From UBA9926 sp018645765 (GTDB taxonomy: Bacteria; Pseudomonadota; Gammaproteobacteria; Pseudomonadales; Azotimanducaceae), in assembly GCA_949372755.1 (NCBI GenBank), contig CASIBO010000002.1, forward strand, positions 558,001 to 622,000: a stretch of 64,000 bases of DNA, in the 5' to 3' direction. Within the stretch, counting starts at the first letter, position 1. Every line of letters starts with the position of its first letter. The notes beneath the pieces were generated by a model. It was not told the origin of the DNA, made no database searches, and was given only the letters and a program-made list of their open reading frames with translations. Below, piece by piece: positions 15,406 to 24,191 of this stretch. The translations under genes and the position numbers were made by a program.

Positions 15406-17169
15406 CTAGCTGTGATAGTAGTTCTCGATATCTTCCGGGAGGAGGATGCCAACGGGCCGGTCAAGCTGGGTGGCTGAAACTCTTACAACGTACAAAGCTT
15501 GTACGCCGCCACGGGAGATTATATCAAATGCTTCGTCCAAAGTGGCCTGCCAAGTGATTCTAGCAATATCCTTACGGTCAGCCGGGATAATCCGAAGATC
15601 GAAAGTGTCTTGCTGCAGGTCCGACAGTGCACGCTGAAGATCGGCTGCCTTAAGTAAGCAGTCAAAATCAGCCCCAGATTTAACCAATATCCAGGTAGGC
15701 TGGCTTTGAAGGACGTGTTCTGCTGATTCTCGATTAAGAATGGCGCCGGCAACGATAAATTTGCGAGACATTTTACTTTCAACGGACGCGCGACTGAGTG
15801 CAAGGCTGCGGGAGTTTCTCCCGGTTAAATCGATCCCCAGCATCAAAGCTTGGGTCTGAAAAATGGACTTCGTACCAAAGCCGTGAGCGGCTGTGATATT
15901 CGCAATCACAATACACAGCATTGCTGGCAGCACGATTTCAGGATTGCGAGTCAGTTCCATCAATGCCATGAGTGCCGCAAGGGGCGCTTGTAGCACGGCC
16001 CCCATCATGGCGCCCATGCCAAGAATAACGTAGAACCCGGGCGCGGAAATTTGGTCGCTTATCGTCGACGCCAGCTGCCAAAAGCCGCCGCCGGCCATAG
16101 CGCCGATGACCAACGTTGGGCCGATAAGGCCAATTGGCATTCCGAGTCCAAGATTAATCGCAGTTGCGATAAGCTTCGTACAGCAGATCAGTAGTAAGAG
16201 CATCAAAGGCAGCGAACCCTGTAGTGCTTGATTGACAGTGTCGTACCCAACGCCCAAAATTTCTGGGACAACAAAGCCAAGTGACGCGGTGACCAAGCCT
16301 GCCAGGATTAATTTCACGGCAATGGGCTTGGGCGCTCGGTCGTGACAGATCACCATCAGCCGTATGAGTCCGGCGGCGAGCACAGCAACGACAATGCCCT
16401 CTAGGAAGATCCAAGGCAGATCCCAATAAGAGTCCATGGCAATACCGGGTATGAAAAACACGGGCTCATCCCCAAAGACTTGTTGAACAACTAAGGTGCC
16501 TGTGACGGCTGCAAGGATAACGGGCATGAAGCCGGCGATGGTGTATTCCAGAACGATGACTTCCATGGAAAAAATCACGCCGGCAATGGGCGTGTTAAAA
16601 GAGGAACCGATTGCGGCGGCGGCACCGCAGCCGATCAGGACTCGAATTGAGTTATTAGGAAGCTTTAGCGTCTGGCCCAGCAGACTGCTCACGGATGCGC
16701 CGAGATGGATGGCTGGACCTTCGCGGCCGCCAGTCTGACCGCTGATCAGCGCAATTGCGCCGGTGCAAAACTGTACAACTAAATTTTTTACAGAAAGATA
16801 ACCTTGATGACGATGCAGGCGTTCCAAAACATGGGAGACGCCAACGCCTCGGTTTTCTTTTTTGAGCACGGCGAAAATCAGTGCCAGAACCATAGCGCCA
16901 GCCGTGGGTAAGAAGAAACGTTCCAGTGCTGCGAGTTGCTCGAAGCTCTCAGGGCCGCTGGGTAAGATCCAGGTCAGGATCTGCTCAACGAACACTCTGA
17001 ATAGTAGAATTACAAGGCCGGTGAAAAGGCCGGAAAGAACACCGAGGATAGCGAATTGCGGGGCGGCATCTAGGGAGGATAAGGCTGATCGAAAAGCGCG
17101 GATCTGAAAGCTCGCGCGCAGATGAACCAGTCGTTTGATCAGCGTATTCAACATTGGCTTGCGTTCCAA
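15406..17169 (-). CDS. ClC-family chloride channel/antiporter with C-terminal CBS-like region
   Basis: Voltage-gated chloride channel family, 587 residues. The membrane part (about 35-440) contains GGREGP (147-152), in which E150 matches the gating glutamate of E. coli ClcA, and the later motif MPIGLIGPTLVIGA in place of the usual GGIFAPSL-type segment. The remaining ~140 residues are soluble and resemble a pair of CBS nucleotide-binding modules. The typical GSGIP anion motif is altered to GVGVSHV, a known alternative. A second Met at residue 6 could be the real start. It is followed by hemL after 45 nt on the same strand. Confidence 0.92.
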   Translation of the reverse strand: MERKPMLNTLIKRLVHLRASFQIRAFRSALSSLDAAPQFAILGVLSGLFTGLVILLFRVFVEQILTWILPSGPESFEQLAALERFFLPTAGAMVLALIFAVLKKENRGVGVSHVLERLHRHQGYLSVKNLVVQFCTGAIALISGQTGGREGPAIHLGASVSSLLGQTLKLPNNSIRVLIGCGAAAAIGSSFNTPIAGVIFSMEVIVLEYTIAGFMPVILAAVTGTLVVQQVFGDEPVFFIPGIAMDSYWDLPWIFLEGIVVAVLAAGLIRLMVICHDRAPKPIAVKLILAGLVTASLGFVVPEILGVGYDTVNQALQGSLPLMLLLLICCTKLIATAINLGLGMPIGLIGPTLVIGAMAGGGFWQLASTISDQISAPGFYVILGMGAMMGAVLQAPLAALMALMELTRNPEIVLPAMLCIVIANITAAHGFGTKSIFQTQALMLGIDLTGRNSRSLALSRASVESKMSRKFIVAGAILNRESAEHVLQSQPTWILVKSGADFDCLLKAADLQRALSDLQQDTFDLRIIPADRKDIARITWQATLDEAFDIISRGGVQALYVVRVSATQLDRPVGILLPEDIENYYHS

Positions 17170-17296
17170 AATAGAGAGTGCCGAGGAGAGTTTAACGGAT
17201 CTGCTCGGTCACGACGAACCGAGCGCGGTTGGTGGATACGAGGAGATTTGCTAACATCTGGACCTTTCGCGTTCTGTGGCCCAGAGGCCCGTGAAT

Positions 17297-18010
17297 ATGT
17301 CCACAAACATCGTGGTTAAAACGTTTCGGTCAGATCGATTGAAGACCTTGCTCATTGGTCTGGGCATAGTGGTGGCTATTGCGCTTTTGAGCGCTTATTA
17401 TTTTGGTCGCTTTGGTTTACAGGGGCAGATTGAGCAGCTTGAGTCAAAATTGTCGGAGCAAGATGCGCGCAATGGGTCACAGCAAGCTCGAATTGACACG
17501 CTTGAGTTTCGAATTGCTGAATTGACGCTTGGTGAGAGTGTTTCTGAGCTGGCAGCCACCGATTTGCAAGCGGTGGTGGTTCAGCAACAAGGTAAAATTG
17601 CGAGGCTGGAAAGCGAGGCGATTTACTATCGAAATTTAATGTCCCCGGGCGCTGGAGATCGAGAAGTTTTTATCCATCGGGTTGATTTGTTGCCGAGTGT
17701 TGATAACCGATATTTAAACTATGAGATTCTGCTGACCCACGCTGATCCAGATGGCGCTCATACAGTCGGTCGAATTGGGATTACGTTGGCGGGTGTCGTC
17801 GAAAACCGCCAGACCTTAATTGATGTGGGGGCGTCGGGTTTAATTGAACCCGAGGCGCTTGAATATGATTTTCGATATTTTCAGAATTTCGCGGGTCAGT
17901 TAAGATTGCCAGACGGGTTTCAACCCGCGACCTTGCTGCTTGAGGTAACCTCTGAGGCGGGAAAGGTATTAGAACAACAGCGGTTTGATGTGCCTATTCG
18001 GGAGGCCTAA
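17297..18010 (+). CDS. Membrane-anchored coiled-coil protein, DUF6776-like
   Basis: 237 residues from the ATG at 17297. Frames open at 17276 and a GTG is at 17291, but AGAGG lies 9 nt before this ATG. One membrane helix at about 15-35 (LLIGLGIVVAIALLSAYYFG), then a coiled coil (about 45-115, rich in Glu, Gln, Leu) and a beta-rich C-terminal domain presumably in the periplasm. The family occurs in gammaproteobacteria beside bactofilin and erpA; I know no experimental function. The stop abuts the bactofilin ATG, suggesting joint expression and possibly a shared role in cell-envelope organisation (inference). Confidence 0.8.
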   Translation: MSTNIVVKTFRSDRLKTLLIGLGIVVAIALLSAYYFGRFGLQGQIEQLESKLSEQDARNGSQQARIDTLEFRIAELTLGESVSELAATDLQAVVVQQQGKIARLESEAIYYRNLMSPGAGDREVFIHRVDLLPSVDNRYLNYEILLTHADPDGAHTVGRIGITLAGVVENRQTLIDVGASGLIEPEALEYDFRYFQNFAGQLRLPDGFQPATLLLEVTSEAGKVLEQQRFDVPIREA

Positions 18011-18499
18011 ATGGATTTGATGAAGCGGGTGGGTTTGGATCGAGAGGAACCAGTTTCTTTGATCGCGGAAAATTGCCATGTGCAAGGCGAGCTGAGATTT
18101 AGCGCAGAGCTCATTATTAACGGCCGGGTATCGGGTGTTGTCACAGCCGATACCGCGGGCAGCGGACTTAACGTAGGCTTGAAGGGTGAGGTGGTTGGAA
18201 ATCTGTACGCGCCATCGATCATTATCAGCGGGCAGGTCAAGGGCGATATCTATGCATTTGGTGACATCGAGTTGACCAACACAGCGCGTGTTTCAGGTAA
18301 TCTATTCTACCAATCCTTGCAAATGGCTGCTGGCAGCAGTTTGTCGGGGAGCTTAAGGCAAATGGGAGCTTCTGAAATTAAGGCACTGATGGTTTCAGAA
18401 GAGAATATTAGCCGGCGCACCGCAATCGGTCGTTTGGAGGCTGTCTCGGAGCCGGCTTCAAAGGGTCTCGATGACAGCACTGCGATCTCATCAACTTAA
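18011..18499 (+). CDS. Bactofilin-family cytoskeletal protein
   Basis: 162 residues with the central bactofilin beta-helix: repeats of short strands with recurrent glycines, for example IINGRVSGVVTA, GLKGEVVGNLYAPSIIISG, QVKGDIYAFGDIELTNTARV and SGNLFY, between about residues 20 and 115. N- and C-terminal tails are probably disordered. Bactofilins form nucleotide-independent filaments, often recruiting peptidoglycan enzymes. The ATG begins directly after the stop of the upstream gene, and erpA follows 16 nt later. An M23 endopeptidase gene is about 430 nt downstream on the other strand, matching known bactofilin-M23 partnerships elsewhere. Confidence 0.92.
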   Translation: MDLMKRVGLDREEPVSLIAENCHVQGELRFSAELIINGRVSGVVTADTAGSGLNVGLKGEVVGNLYAPSIIISGQVKGDIYAFGDIELTNTARVSGNLFYQSLQMAAGSSLSGSLRQMGASEIKALMVSEENISRRTAIGRLEAVSEPASKGLDDSTAISST

Positions 18500-18515
18500 A
18501 ACGGATTAGAGCAAC

Positions 18516-18863
18516 ATGACAGTTCAAAGCGAATTATCGATTGGTTTTAGTGAGGCAGCAGCTAAAAAAGCAAAAGTATTAATCGATGAAGAAGCGAATG
18601 AGGCCTTAAACCTTAGGGTCTTTGTCACCGGCGGCGGCTGCAGCGGCTTTGAGTATGGGTTTACCTTCGACGAAGATCTTGAAGACGACGATACTGCGAT
18701 CGTCCAGCAAGGGGTTCGGCTCGTGATCGATCCACTCAGCTTTCAATATCTTGCGGGTGCAGAGGTGGACTTTAAAGAAGACCTGCAAGGATCGCGATTT
18801 GTTGTCACCAATCCCAACGCCAACTCGACGTGTGGCTGTGGTAACTCTTTTTCAATAGCCTGA
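18516..18863 (+). CDS. erpA: Iron-sulfur cluster insertion protein ErpA
   Basis: A-type carrier delivering Fe-S clusters to apoproteins, including isoprenoid-synthesis enzymes in E. coli. 115 residues (E. coli 114). The three cluster-binding cysteines are all present: C42 in GGGCSGF and C106 and C108 in TCGCGNSF, at the same positions as in E. coli. It is the last gene of the plus-strand trio with the membrane coiled-coil protein and bactofilin. It converges on the M23 peptidase gene with a 68-nt gap in which no clear terminator is visible. Confidence 0.97.
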   Translation: MTVQSELSIGFSEAAAKKAKVLIDEEANEALNLRVFVTGGGCSGFEYGFTFDEDLEDDDTAIVQQGVRLVIDPLSFQYLAGAEVDFKEDLQGSRFVVTNPNANSTCGCGNSFSIA

Positions 18864-18931
18864 ACGCGCGAGCATTAAAGAATGGGCTTGGTCGCAGTCT
18901 GATGCCCTGGTGTTTGCTCAAGGCCTAGATC

Positions 18932-20224
18932 CTATGCCTCGGTTGCCCCTCCATTCTTGATTAAGTGTTCGTGTAATAAGCGGACCCAAGGGCTCACCTG
19001 AGCCTTAAACGTTCGCATCTCTGATTTTGGAACGGCTGCGGCATCGGGCAGGCTAACCGTTCTTGGATTGCGATGAACCCCGCCAACTAGAAACTCATAG
19101 TGCAGGTGCGGACCGGTTGCCAAGCCGGTGGCGCCGACATAGCCAATGGTCTGGCCTTGCTTGATTTTCTTCGAGGCTCTGATGCCTTTGGCAAATTTTG
19201 ATAGGTGTAGATATTTCGTGGTGTATTGTTCGCCATGTTGAATGACAACAAAATTACCGGAAGCTTGATTGCGTTCTGCTTTTATGACCTTGCCATCGCC
19301 TGCTGCCCGAACCGGCGTACCTTGATTGGCCGCATAATCAATGCCGCGATGGGGCATGGTCCGCTTAAGAATCGGATGTTTGCGCTTTAAGTTAAAAGAC
19401 GAGCTCACGTGGGAAAAATGAACTGGGTCTCGCAGGAAGGCTTTATGCAAACTTTCTCCATTGTGGTCGAAGTAGCCGGTCTCGCCCTCTGAGTTGGTGT
19501 AGCGCAGCGCCTCGTGGGTTTCCCCTAGATTCACAAAAGAGGCTGCAAGGATATTGCCGTCATCGATCAGCTCACCATTGAGTTGCAATGCCTCGAAAAC
19601 AATTGTGAACTCATCGCCCTCTCTCAAGTCGAGTGCAAAGCTGATATCCCACTGGAAGAGATTCGCCATAGCCATGATGAGATTGTCTGAAAGGCCGGCT
19701 TGTTTCCCCGCATGATAGAGTGATGGATGAGTTTTACTAATCCGGCCATGCAGTGTTGTTAAAAGGATGTCGGGCTGCACAGTTTCAATCGTTGTCTGGT
19801 ATTCAGTGTTCGTAAGCGTTGTTATGAGTGTTGTGGTCGGGCTGATGGTATAACGCAGTTGTTGGATGCGACCGGTTGTTGTTGTTTGGATGTCGATATT
19901 TTGGCCTGGACGCAAGCCGGCGAGCGCATCGGCATTGTCCGTGTTTAGAATCCTTTGCAAATCGCCTGCGGAGAGTCGTGCTTTGGCAAACAAGCTCGAA
20001 AGATTGTCACCGTTCTTAACTTTCAAGCGGATCAATGGCGGTAAGTCGAGCGCGGGTTCAATCTGATCTGCCGTGACGGGTTGCGGCACCTCTTCTGCGG
20101 GTATGGGGATGGACACCCCGACAGAAGGTGCGGGCGCAATCAAGGCATTGAGCAAGGCGAGCACCACGCAGATCACGACCAAGAGGCCAGCGAGCTTTAG
20201 ATGATTGCTTGGGTATGTACGCAT
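18932..20224 (-). CDS. M23-family murein endopeptidase, MepM-like
   Basis: Peptidoglycan DD-endopeptidase. 430 residues: an N-terminal membrane anchor (about 10-30), a LysM/OapA-like segment (about 65-112, NGDNLSSLFAKARL...LRPGQNIDI), a central domain, and a C-terminal LytM domain. Zinc ligands are H292 and D296 in PHRGIDYAANQG and H375 in HLHYEF (H373 and H340 also conserved), so the enzyme should be active, unlike EnvC-type activators. Divergent from tyrS and convergent with erpA. In Pseudomonas an anhydro-N-acetylmuramic acid kinase gene (anmK) usually lies here; it is not present. Confidence 0.93.
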   Translation of the reverse strand: MRTYPSNHLKLAGLLVVICVVLALLNALIAPAPSVGVSIPIPAEEVPQPVTADQIEPALDLPPLIRLKVKNGDNLSSLFAKARLSAGDLQRILNTDNADALAGLRPGQNIDIQTTTTGRIQQLRYTISPTTTLITTLTNTEYQTTIETVQPDILLTTLHGRISKTHPSLYHAGKQAGLSDNLIMAMANLFQWDISFALDLREGDEFTIVFEALQLNGELIDDGNILAASFVNLGETHEALRYTNSEGETGYFDHNGESLHKAFLRDPVHFSHVSSSFNLKRKHPILKRTMPHRGIDYAANQGTPVRAAGDGKVIKAERNQASGNFVVIQHGEQYTTKYLHLSKFAKGIRASKKIKQGQTIGYVGATGLATGPHLHYEFLVGGVHRNPRTVSLPDAAAVPKSEMRTFKAQVSPWVRLLHEHLIKNGGATEA

Positions 20225-20408
20225 GATAAAAAACGGTTGATTGAGGCTCGCGTTGCGATGTTAGGAATGCTGGCGCTTAAAATCAATGCTTGTTCTGTAA
20301 TTCGAATCAAGCCAACGGGCTAAAATCCAAGTCTGGCAGACAGCCCGTCGTGCAATTATCGTGCGATAATAATCGTGTAGAAGGGTGACGGCGCTTAAGG
20401 AGAATGGT

Positions 20409-21713
20409 TTGAAAAGTTCAGGTGACCAAATTGTGAGTGATTTACAGGAACTTGAGCTGATTGCCCAGGTTAGTAATGAAGCGGCCTTGCGCGCCCATCT
20501 TGCTGAGCAACCCCGAACAGTTTATTGCGGGTTTGACCCGACCGCCGACAGTCTTCATATTGGTAATTTGGTGCCGCTCCTTGCGCTGCGACGGTTTCAA
20601 AATTACGGGCATCAACCCATTTTGCTGGTTGGTGGCGCGACCGGCCTTATTGGCGATCCAGGGGGGCGCGCCTCGGAGCGAACGCTAAAGCCGAGAGAAG
20701 AAGTAGCGGCCTTTGTCGACAAGATAAGAGAGCAGGCTTGCCGGTTTTTGGACTTTGAGTGCGAGGATAATCCTGCGTTGGTGGTGGATAACGCGAATTG
20801 GGTAAATGGTCTTGATGTCATTACCTATCTTCGGGATATTGGCAAACACTTTAGCGTGAATGCGATGGTCCAAAAGGAAACGGTAAAGCGTCGCTTGGAA
20901 GACGATAGTGCGGGCATTAGTTATACCGAGTTTAGCTATATGATTTTGCAGTCTTATGATTTCGCTGTGCTGTATCGGGATCATGATTGCACGATTCAAA
21001 TGGGCGGTAGTGATCAGTGGGGCAACATTACCAGCGGAATTGATTTGATTCGCAGAATGGCGGGTGGCCAGGCGCACGCGGTAACCTATCCTCTGATCAC
21101 GAAATCAGATGGTACGAAATTTGGTAAAAGCGCTGAGGGTGCGGTTTGGCTTGATCCAACGAAGACGTCGCCTTACAAGTTCTACCAATTTTGGATCAAT
21201 TGCGCCGATGATGATGTCGTTCGGTTTCTTAAAATATTCACGTTCCTATCGCCTGCTGACATTACAGAGCTAGCCGGTGCGCAGCAAAGTCAGCCCGGGG
21301 CGCGGTTGGCGCATCGACGGCTCGCGCAAGAGGTGACGGCCTTGGTTCATGGCGAGTCGGCGGTTGCCGCCGTTGAGCGCATCACGGCGGCCATTTTCTC
21401 CAATCGAATTGACGCACTAACAGAGCAGGACTTTGCGCAACTGGCTCAGGATGGATTGCCGTCCACACACTTCGATCTTTCCGAGGTTGGGTTGCTGGCA
21501 ACCTTGTTTGAAAGCGGTTTAGCAACGACACCAAAAGGCGAAGTAACTCTGGGCCAGGCTAAAAAGCTCATCTTGGGTAATTCGGTTGCCGTAAATGGTG
21601 TGAAACAGATTGATCCAGAGTTTAAGTTACAAGCCAGTGCGGCGCGCTATGGTCGCTACCACTTGATACAGAAGGGTAAAAAGCAGCATCATTTGGTGGT
21701 GCTGAACGGTTGA
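20409..21713 (+). CDS. tyrS: Tyrosyl-tRNA synthetase
   Basis: Class Ic aminoacyl-tRNA synthetase charging tRNA-Tyr. 434 residues from a TTG at 20409, chosen because AAGGAG (20397-20402) lies 6 nt upstream; the frame is open from a GTG at 20385 and another GTG lies at 20433. The HIGH-type motif is HIGN (about 50-53), the tyrosine pocket is in GGSDQWGN, and the KMSKS-type motif is KFGKS. The C-terminal ~70 residues form an S4-like RNA-binding domain (TLGQAKKLILGNSVAVNG). In related genomes a 16S-23S rRNA operon follows this gene, but here two minus-strand tRNAs follow instead. Confidence 0.95.
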   Translation: MKSSGDQIVSDLQELELIAQVSNEAALRAHLAEQPRTVYCGFDPTADSLHIGNLVPLLALRRFQNYGHQPILLVGGATGLIGDPGGRASERTLKPREEVAAFVDKIREQACRFLDFECEDNPALVVDNANWVNGLDVITYLRDIGKHFSVNAMVQKETVKRRLEDDSAGISYTEFSYMILQSYDFAVLYRDHDCTIQMGGSDQWGNITSGIDLIRRMAGGQAHAVTYPLITKSDGTKFGKSAEGAVWLDPTKTSPYKFYQFWINCADDDVVRFLKIFTFLSPADITELAGAQQSQPGARLAHRRLAQEVTALVHGESAVAAVERITAAIFSNRIDALTEQDFAQLAQDGLPSTHFDLSEVGLLATLFESGLATTPKGEVTLGQAKKLILGNSVAVNGVKQIDPEFKLQASAARYGRYHLIQKGKKQHHLVVLNG

Positions 21714-21998
21714 GGTGGAGCTTAAGGCTGTCTGGGTTACGCGTGATGCAATTCAACGCAATACAACATTGGGTCGTGCCGTGCTTTGAAGGGGTCGAGT
21801 GAGACGCAAGATTACTCAACCGTGACTGAGTCGTGGATTGAAGTGGCGCTAAAGCATTGCTCTAAGGTCGCAGCGAGGACTTAAACAAAAGATGCCGGAC
21901 GATGCGGGCGCTGATCCAGTCAAGTCTGCGACGCGGGTGAGAGGTTGTTTTGGGTGTCTAAAGCGAAAAGTGCGTGTCGCAGCGTTGTGCGAAGAAAT
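21714..21998. other. Gap between tyrS and tRNA-Ala; no gene recognised
   Basis: 285 nt with no credible ORF, no recognisable 16S, 23S or 5S sequence, and no clear terminator for either tyrS or the tRNA-Ala transcript. Confidence 0.6.
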
Positions 21999-22074
21999 TG
22001 GTGGAGCCAGGCGGGATCGAACCGCCGACCTCCTGCGTGCAAGGCAGGCGCTCTCCCAGCTGAGCTATGGCCCC
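21999..22074 (-). tRNA. tRNA-Ala (anticodon TGC)
   Basis: 76 nt including encoded CCA. Acceptor GGGGCCA pairs with TGGCTCC, anticodon loop CTTGCAC gives TGC, T-loop TTCGATC. It is normally the second tRNA of an rRNA operon spacer, yet no rRNA gene is adjacent. It lies downstream of tRNA-Ile with a 96-nt spacer and has its own promoter. Confidence 0.97.
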
Positions 22075-22095
22075 AATCTCTCAGGTCGCGAGCCT

Positions 22096-22124
22096 ATCAT
22101 ACGGATGCGCTCGACAAATGTCAG
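22096..22124 (-). promoter_or_regulatory. Promoter of tRNA-Ala
   Basis: On the minus strand CTGACA (-35, 5 of 6), a 17-nt spacer and TATGAT (-10, 5 of 6), followed by a GC-rich discriminator (AGGCTCGCG). The predicted start is about 15 nt before the mature tRNA. Confidence 0.65.
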
Positions 22125-22170
22125 TGTTTTTAGGCAGTGCAATGAAGCGGCTGCCCAGCTATCTGTAATC

Positions 22171-22247
<77 letters not shown>

Positions 22248-22278
22248 GATTATCAGAAGTGTGACGCTGAGGCGGCGT

Positions 22279-22306
22279 ATTATACGCAGGTCCGGTTTTT
22301 TTACAA
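22279..22306 (-). promoter_or_regulatory. Strong stable-RNA promoter of tRNA-Ile
   Basis: Minus strand: TTGTAA (-35), 16-nt spacer, perfect TATAAT (-10, 22284-22279), then ACGCCGCC, the GC-rich discriminator typical of stringently controlled stable RNA promoters. It lies just upstream of birA, in the opposite direction. Confidence 0.8.
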
Positions 22307-22329
22307 TCGTGTTTCGCGGAGATCAGAAT

Positions 22330-23256
22330 ATGTTTTTAGCGCTAACGATGAATCAAAATAAACTCATCACGAATCTTTGTGACGGCCAGACCGTCCCTGA
22401 CTCGCAAGAGGCGCGGCAAGCCCTAAATTTATTGGGTTTGAGTGCTCAAGTTGTGACATCGAAGGGCAGCCTGCATCTTGTAAAAAAAATTGAGTTGATC
22501 GACGCCGCGCAGGTTCAAGGCACTTTAAGTGCTGAGGTGGCCTTTGAGCACCACTTGCTGATTGATTCAACGAATAACGCTTTGATGGCGGAACCACGAT
22601 CAAAGAAGCGCATGGCCTGCGCGGCGGAAATGCAGGGTGCTGGCCGAGGTCGGCGCGGTAGGGCTTGGGTAAGTCCGTTTGGTCAAAACTTGGCACTGTC
22701 TTGTATGGGGGGTATTGATTTAGCCATGAGTCAGTTGGGGGGGCTGAGTGTGGTGATTGGTGTCGAATTGGTTCAAGTCCTTCGAAATCTGGGATTTAAA
22801 GAGGTCGGGATCAAATGGCCCAACGACTTGATCACCAAGGCAGGCAAACTCGGCGGCATTCTGATCGAGTTAGACCAGCTGCCAGGCGGATCGAGTCGCG
22901 TTTGTGTTGGGGTCGGTTTAAATGTGAGCGCTGCGCCGGATTTTCAGGAAATTGATCAAGCGGCGGTTGCATTAGGGGGCGGGCTCGTCAGTCGAAGTGA
23001 GCTTGTCATTCGGTTCATTGAGGCAATTGATACCGTGCTGTCTCAGTTTTCGCCGGTTATGATGTCGCAATACCAAGCGCGATGGGGTGTGCTGGATCTG
23101 TATTATGGGCAAAGCGTTAAGGTCTTGCAGGGGGATGAGGTGGTGACGGGTCGAAACGATGGGATCGATATGACTGGGTGTTTAGTGCTTGATGTCGAAG
23201 GCGATCGACGGACCTTTAATGCCGGGGAAGTCAGCTTAAGAGGCTCGGAGTTGTAA
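22330..23256 (+). CDS. birA: Biotin--[acetyl-CoA carboxylase] ligase BirA with an eroded DNA-binding domain
   Basis: Attaches biotin to the AccB carrier protein. 308 residues from the ATG at 22330 (GGAG 8 nt upstream); an earlier in-frame start at 22261 would overlap the tRNA-Ile promoter. The catalytic part is complete: AGRGRRGRAWVSPFGQNL (biotinyl-AMP loop), KWPNDL and KLGGILIEL. The N-terminal ~60 residues align with the E. coli winged helix-turn-helix only with a gap of about 14 residues covering the recognition helix, so repression of biotin genes is unlikely (inference by eye). In Pseudomonas coaX follows; here a SPOR-domain gene begins directly after the stop. Confidence 0.93.
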   Translation: MFLALTMNQNKLITNLCDGQTVPDSQEARQALNLLGLSAQVVTSKGSLHLVKKIELIDAAQVQGTLSAEVAFEHHLLIDSTNNALMAEPRSKKRMACAAEMQGAGRGRRGRAWVSPFGQNLALSCMGGIDLAMSQLGGLSVVIGVELVQVLRNLGFKEVGIKWPNDLITKAGKLGGILIELDQLPGGSSRVCVGVGLNVSAAPDFQEIDQAAVALGGGLVSRSELVIRFIEAIDTVLSQFSPVMMSQYQARWGVLDLYYGQSVKVLQGDEVVTGRNDGIDMTGCLVLDVEGDRRTFNAGEVSLRGSEL

Positions 23257-24018
23257 ATGATAAAGCGTCCGATTCAAAGATCAGTCTGGGTTCTCTTGAT
23301 ATTAAACGTTTTAGTCCTTGGGGTAGTGATATTGGACTGGCGAGCGGATCAAGTTCGGCAAATGAGTGGGTCTGGTGAGGGCTTGTTCCTTGATTCGACG
23401 CGCGAGATTATGGTTGCGCGCCCAAATCAAAATGTGGATTCGGCGTCCAAAACGGTTCAAGCTTTTTTAGAGCCGCCGATTGATGAGTCATTCGAAGCTG
23501 CGGTGTCGCCGGTCAAGGTAGCCGGTATCCAGTCGAGTTTAAACGTGGGATGTGTCCTAATTGGGCCTTTCTCGCAAGATGAGTCTGCAAGGATTGAGGC
23601 ACTGAATCTGGATATTGCCGCGAGCAGTTGGTTGACCGAGGGGCTTGCTGAGCAACGGCGTCTAATCGCTGGTCCGGAGGAGTACCGCGTTTACGCGGGC
23701 CCGGCTGAGTCGCTGAATGCGGCCTACCAAATGCTCAAAGATTTTCGTAGTCAGGGATTGGACAGCTTTGTTCTGACCAATGGGCGTCTGGCAAAGAGCG
23801 TATCGCTTGGTGTTTTTTCATCTTATGCGGCCGCCGAGCGGTTTGTGAAGACGGTTCCGGTTGCGAAGCAGGCAAGCCTTACAATCGATTCACCCGGTCA
23901 AGCGGATGCCATAAGATATCTTCGGCTAGAGGGCGCCGAGGCTGATAGGATCCCGGTCTTGCAGGCCTCAGGTCTCATGGGCCCAAGTGTCCTCCGAAAG
24001 TCCTGCCCAGAAGCGTAA
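23257..24018 (+). CDS. SPOR-domain membrane protein
   Basis: 253 residues. One N-terminal membrane helix at about 10-27 (VWVLLILNVLVLGVVILDW), a linker, and a C-terminal SPOR-type domain. YRVYAGPAESLNAAYQMLKD (about 147-166) and the following LGVFSSYAAAERF show the paired SPOR repeats that bind denuded septal peptidoglycan glycans. A Cys-containing segment GCVLIGPFSQDESARIEAL before it resembles a further repeat. It starts immediately after the birA stop, with the same arrangement as the Pseudomonas birA-coaX-SPOR cluster minus coaX. The role in division is inferred from the domain only. Confidence 0.85.
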   Translation: MIKRPIQRSVWVLLILNVLVLGVVILDWRADQVRQMSGSGEGLFLDSTREIMVARPNQNVDSASKTVQAFLEPPIDESFEAAVSPVKVAGIQSSLNVGCVLIGPFSQDESARIEALNLDIAASSWLTEGLAEQRRLIAGPEEYRVYAGPAESLNAAYQMLKDFRSQGLDSFVLTNGRLAKSVSLGVFSSYAAAERFVKTVPVAKQASLTIDSPGQADAIRYLRLEGAEADRIPVLQASGLMGPSVLRKSCPEA

Positions 24019-24075
24019 GCCAAATCGTAATTGGGCACCAATTCGCATTCTTTTCATAATTATCGATACTGCGTC

Positions 24076-24104
24076 TCGACGAGGGACTTCGATTGGCTTA
24101 CAAT
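24076..24104 (+). promoter_or_regulatory. Promoter of tRNA-Thr(TGT)
   Basis: TCGACG (4 of 6), 17-nt spacer, TACAAT (5 of 6), followed by a CCGCTCCC discriminator. The predicted start is a few nt before the mature tRNA. Confidence 0.6.
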
Positions 24105-24115
24105 CCGCTCCCTGT

Positions 24116-24191
24116 GCCGCTATAGCTCAGTTGGTAGAGCAACTGATTTGTAATCAGTAGGTCCCGAGTTCGACTCTTGGTGGCGGCACCA
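24116..24191 (+). tRNA. tRNA-Thr (anticodon TGT)
   Basis: 76 nt with encoded CCA. Acceptor GCCGCTA pairs with TGGCGGC, anticodon loop TTTGTAA gives TGT, T-loop TTCGACT. First of the tRNA series preceding tuf, as in the E. coli thrU-tyrU-glyT-thrT-tufB operon, but with much wider spacing. Confidence 0.97.

Noticed and set aside
21714..21998. Remnant 23S or 16S rRNA beside tRNA-Ala
   Set aside because: No stretch resembling the conserved ends of rRNA genes was seen; a similarity search would settle it.
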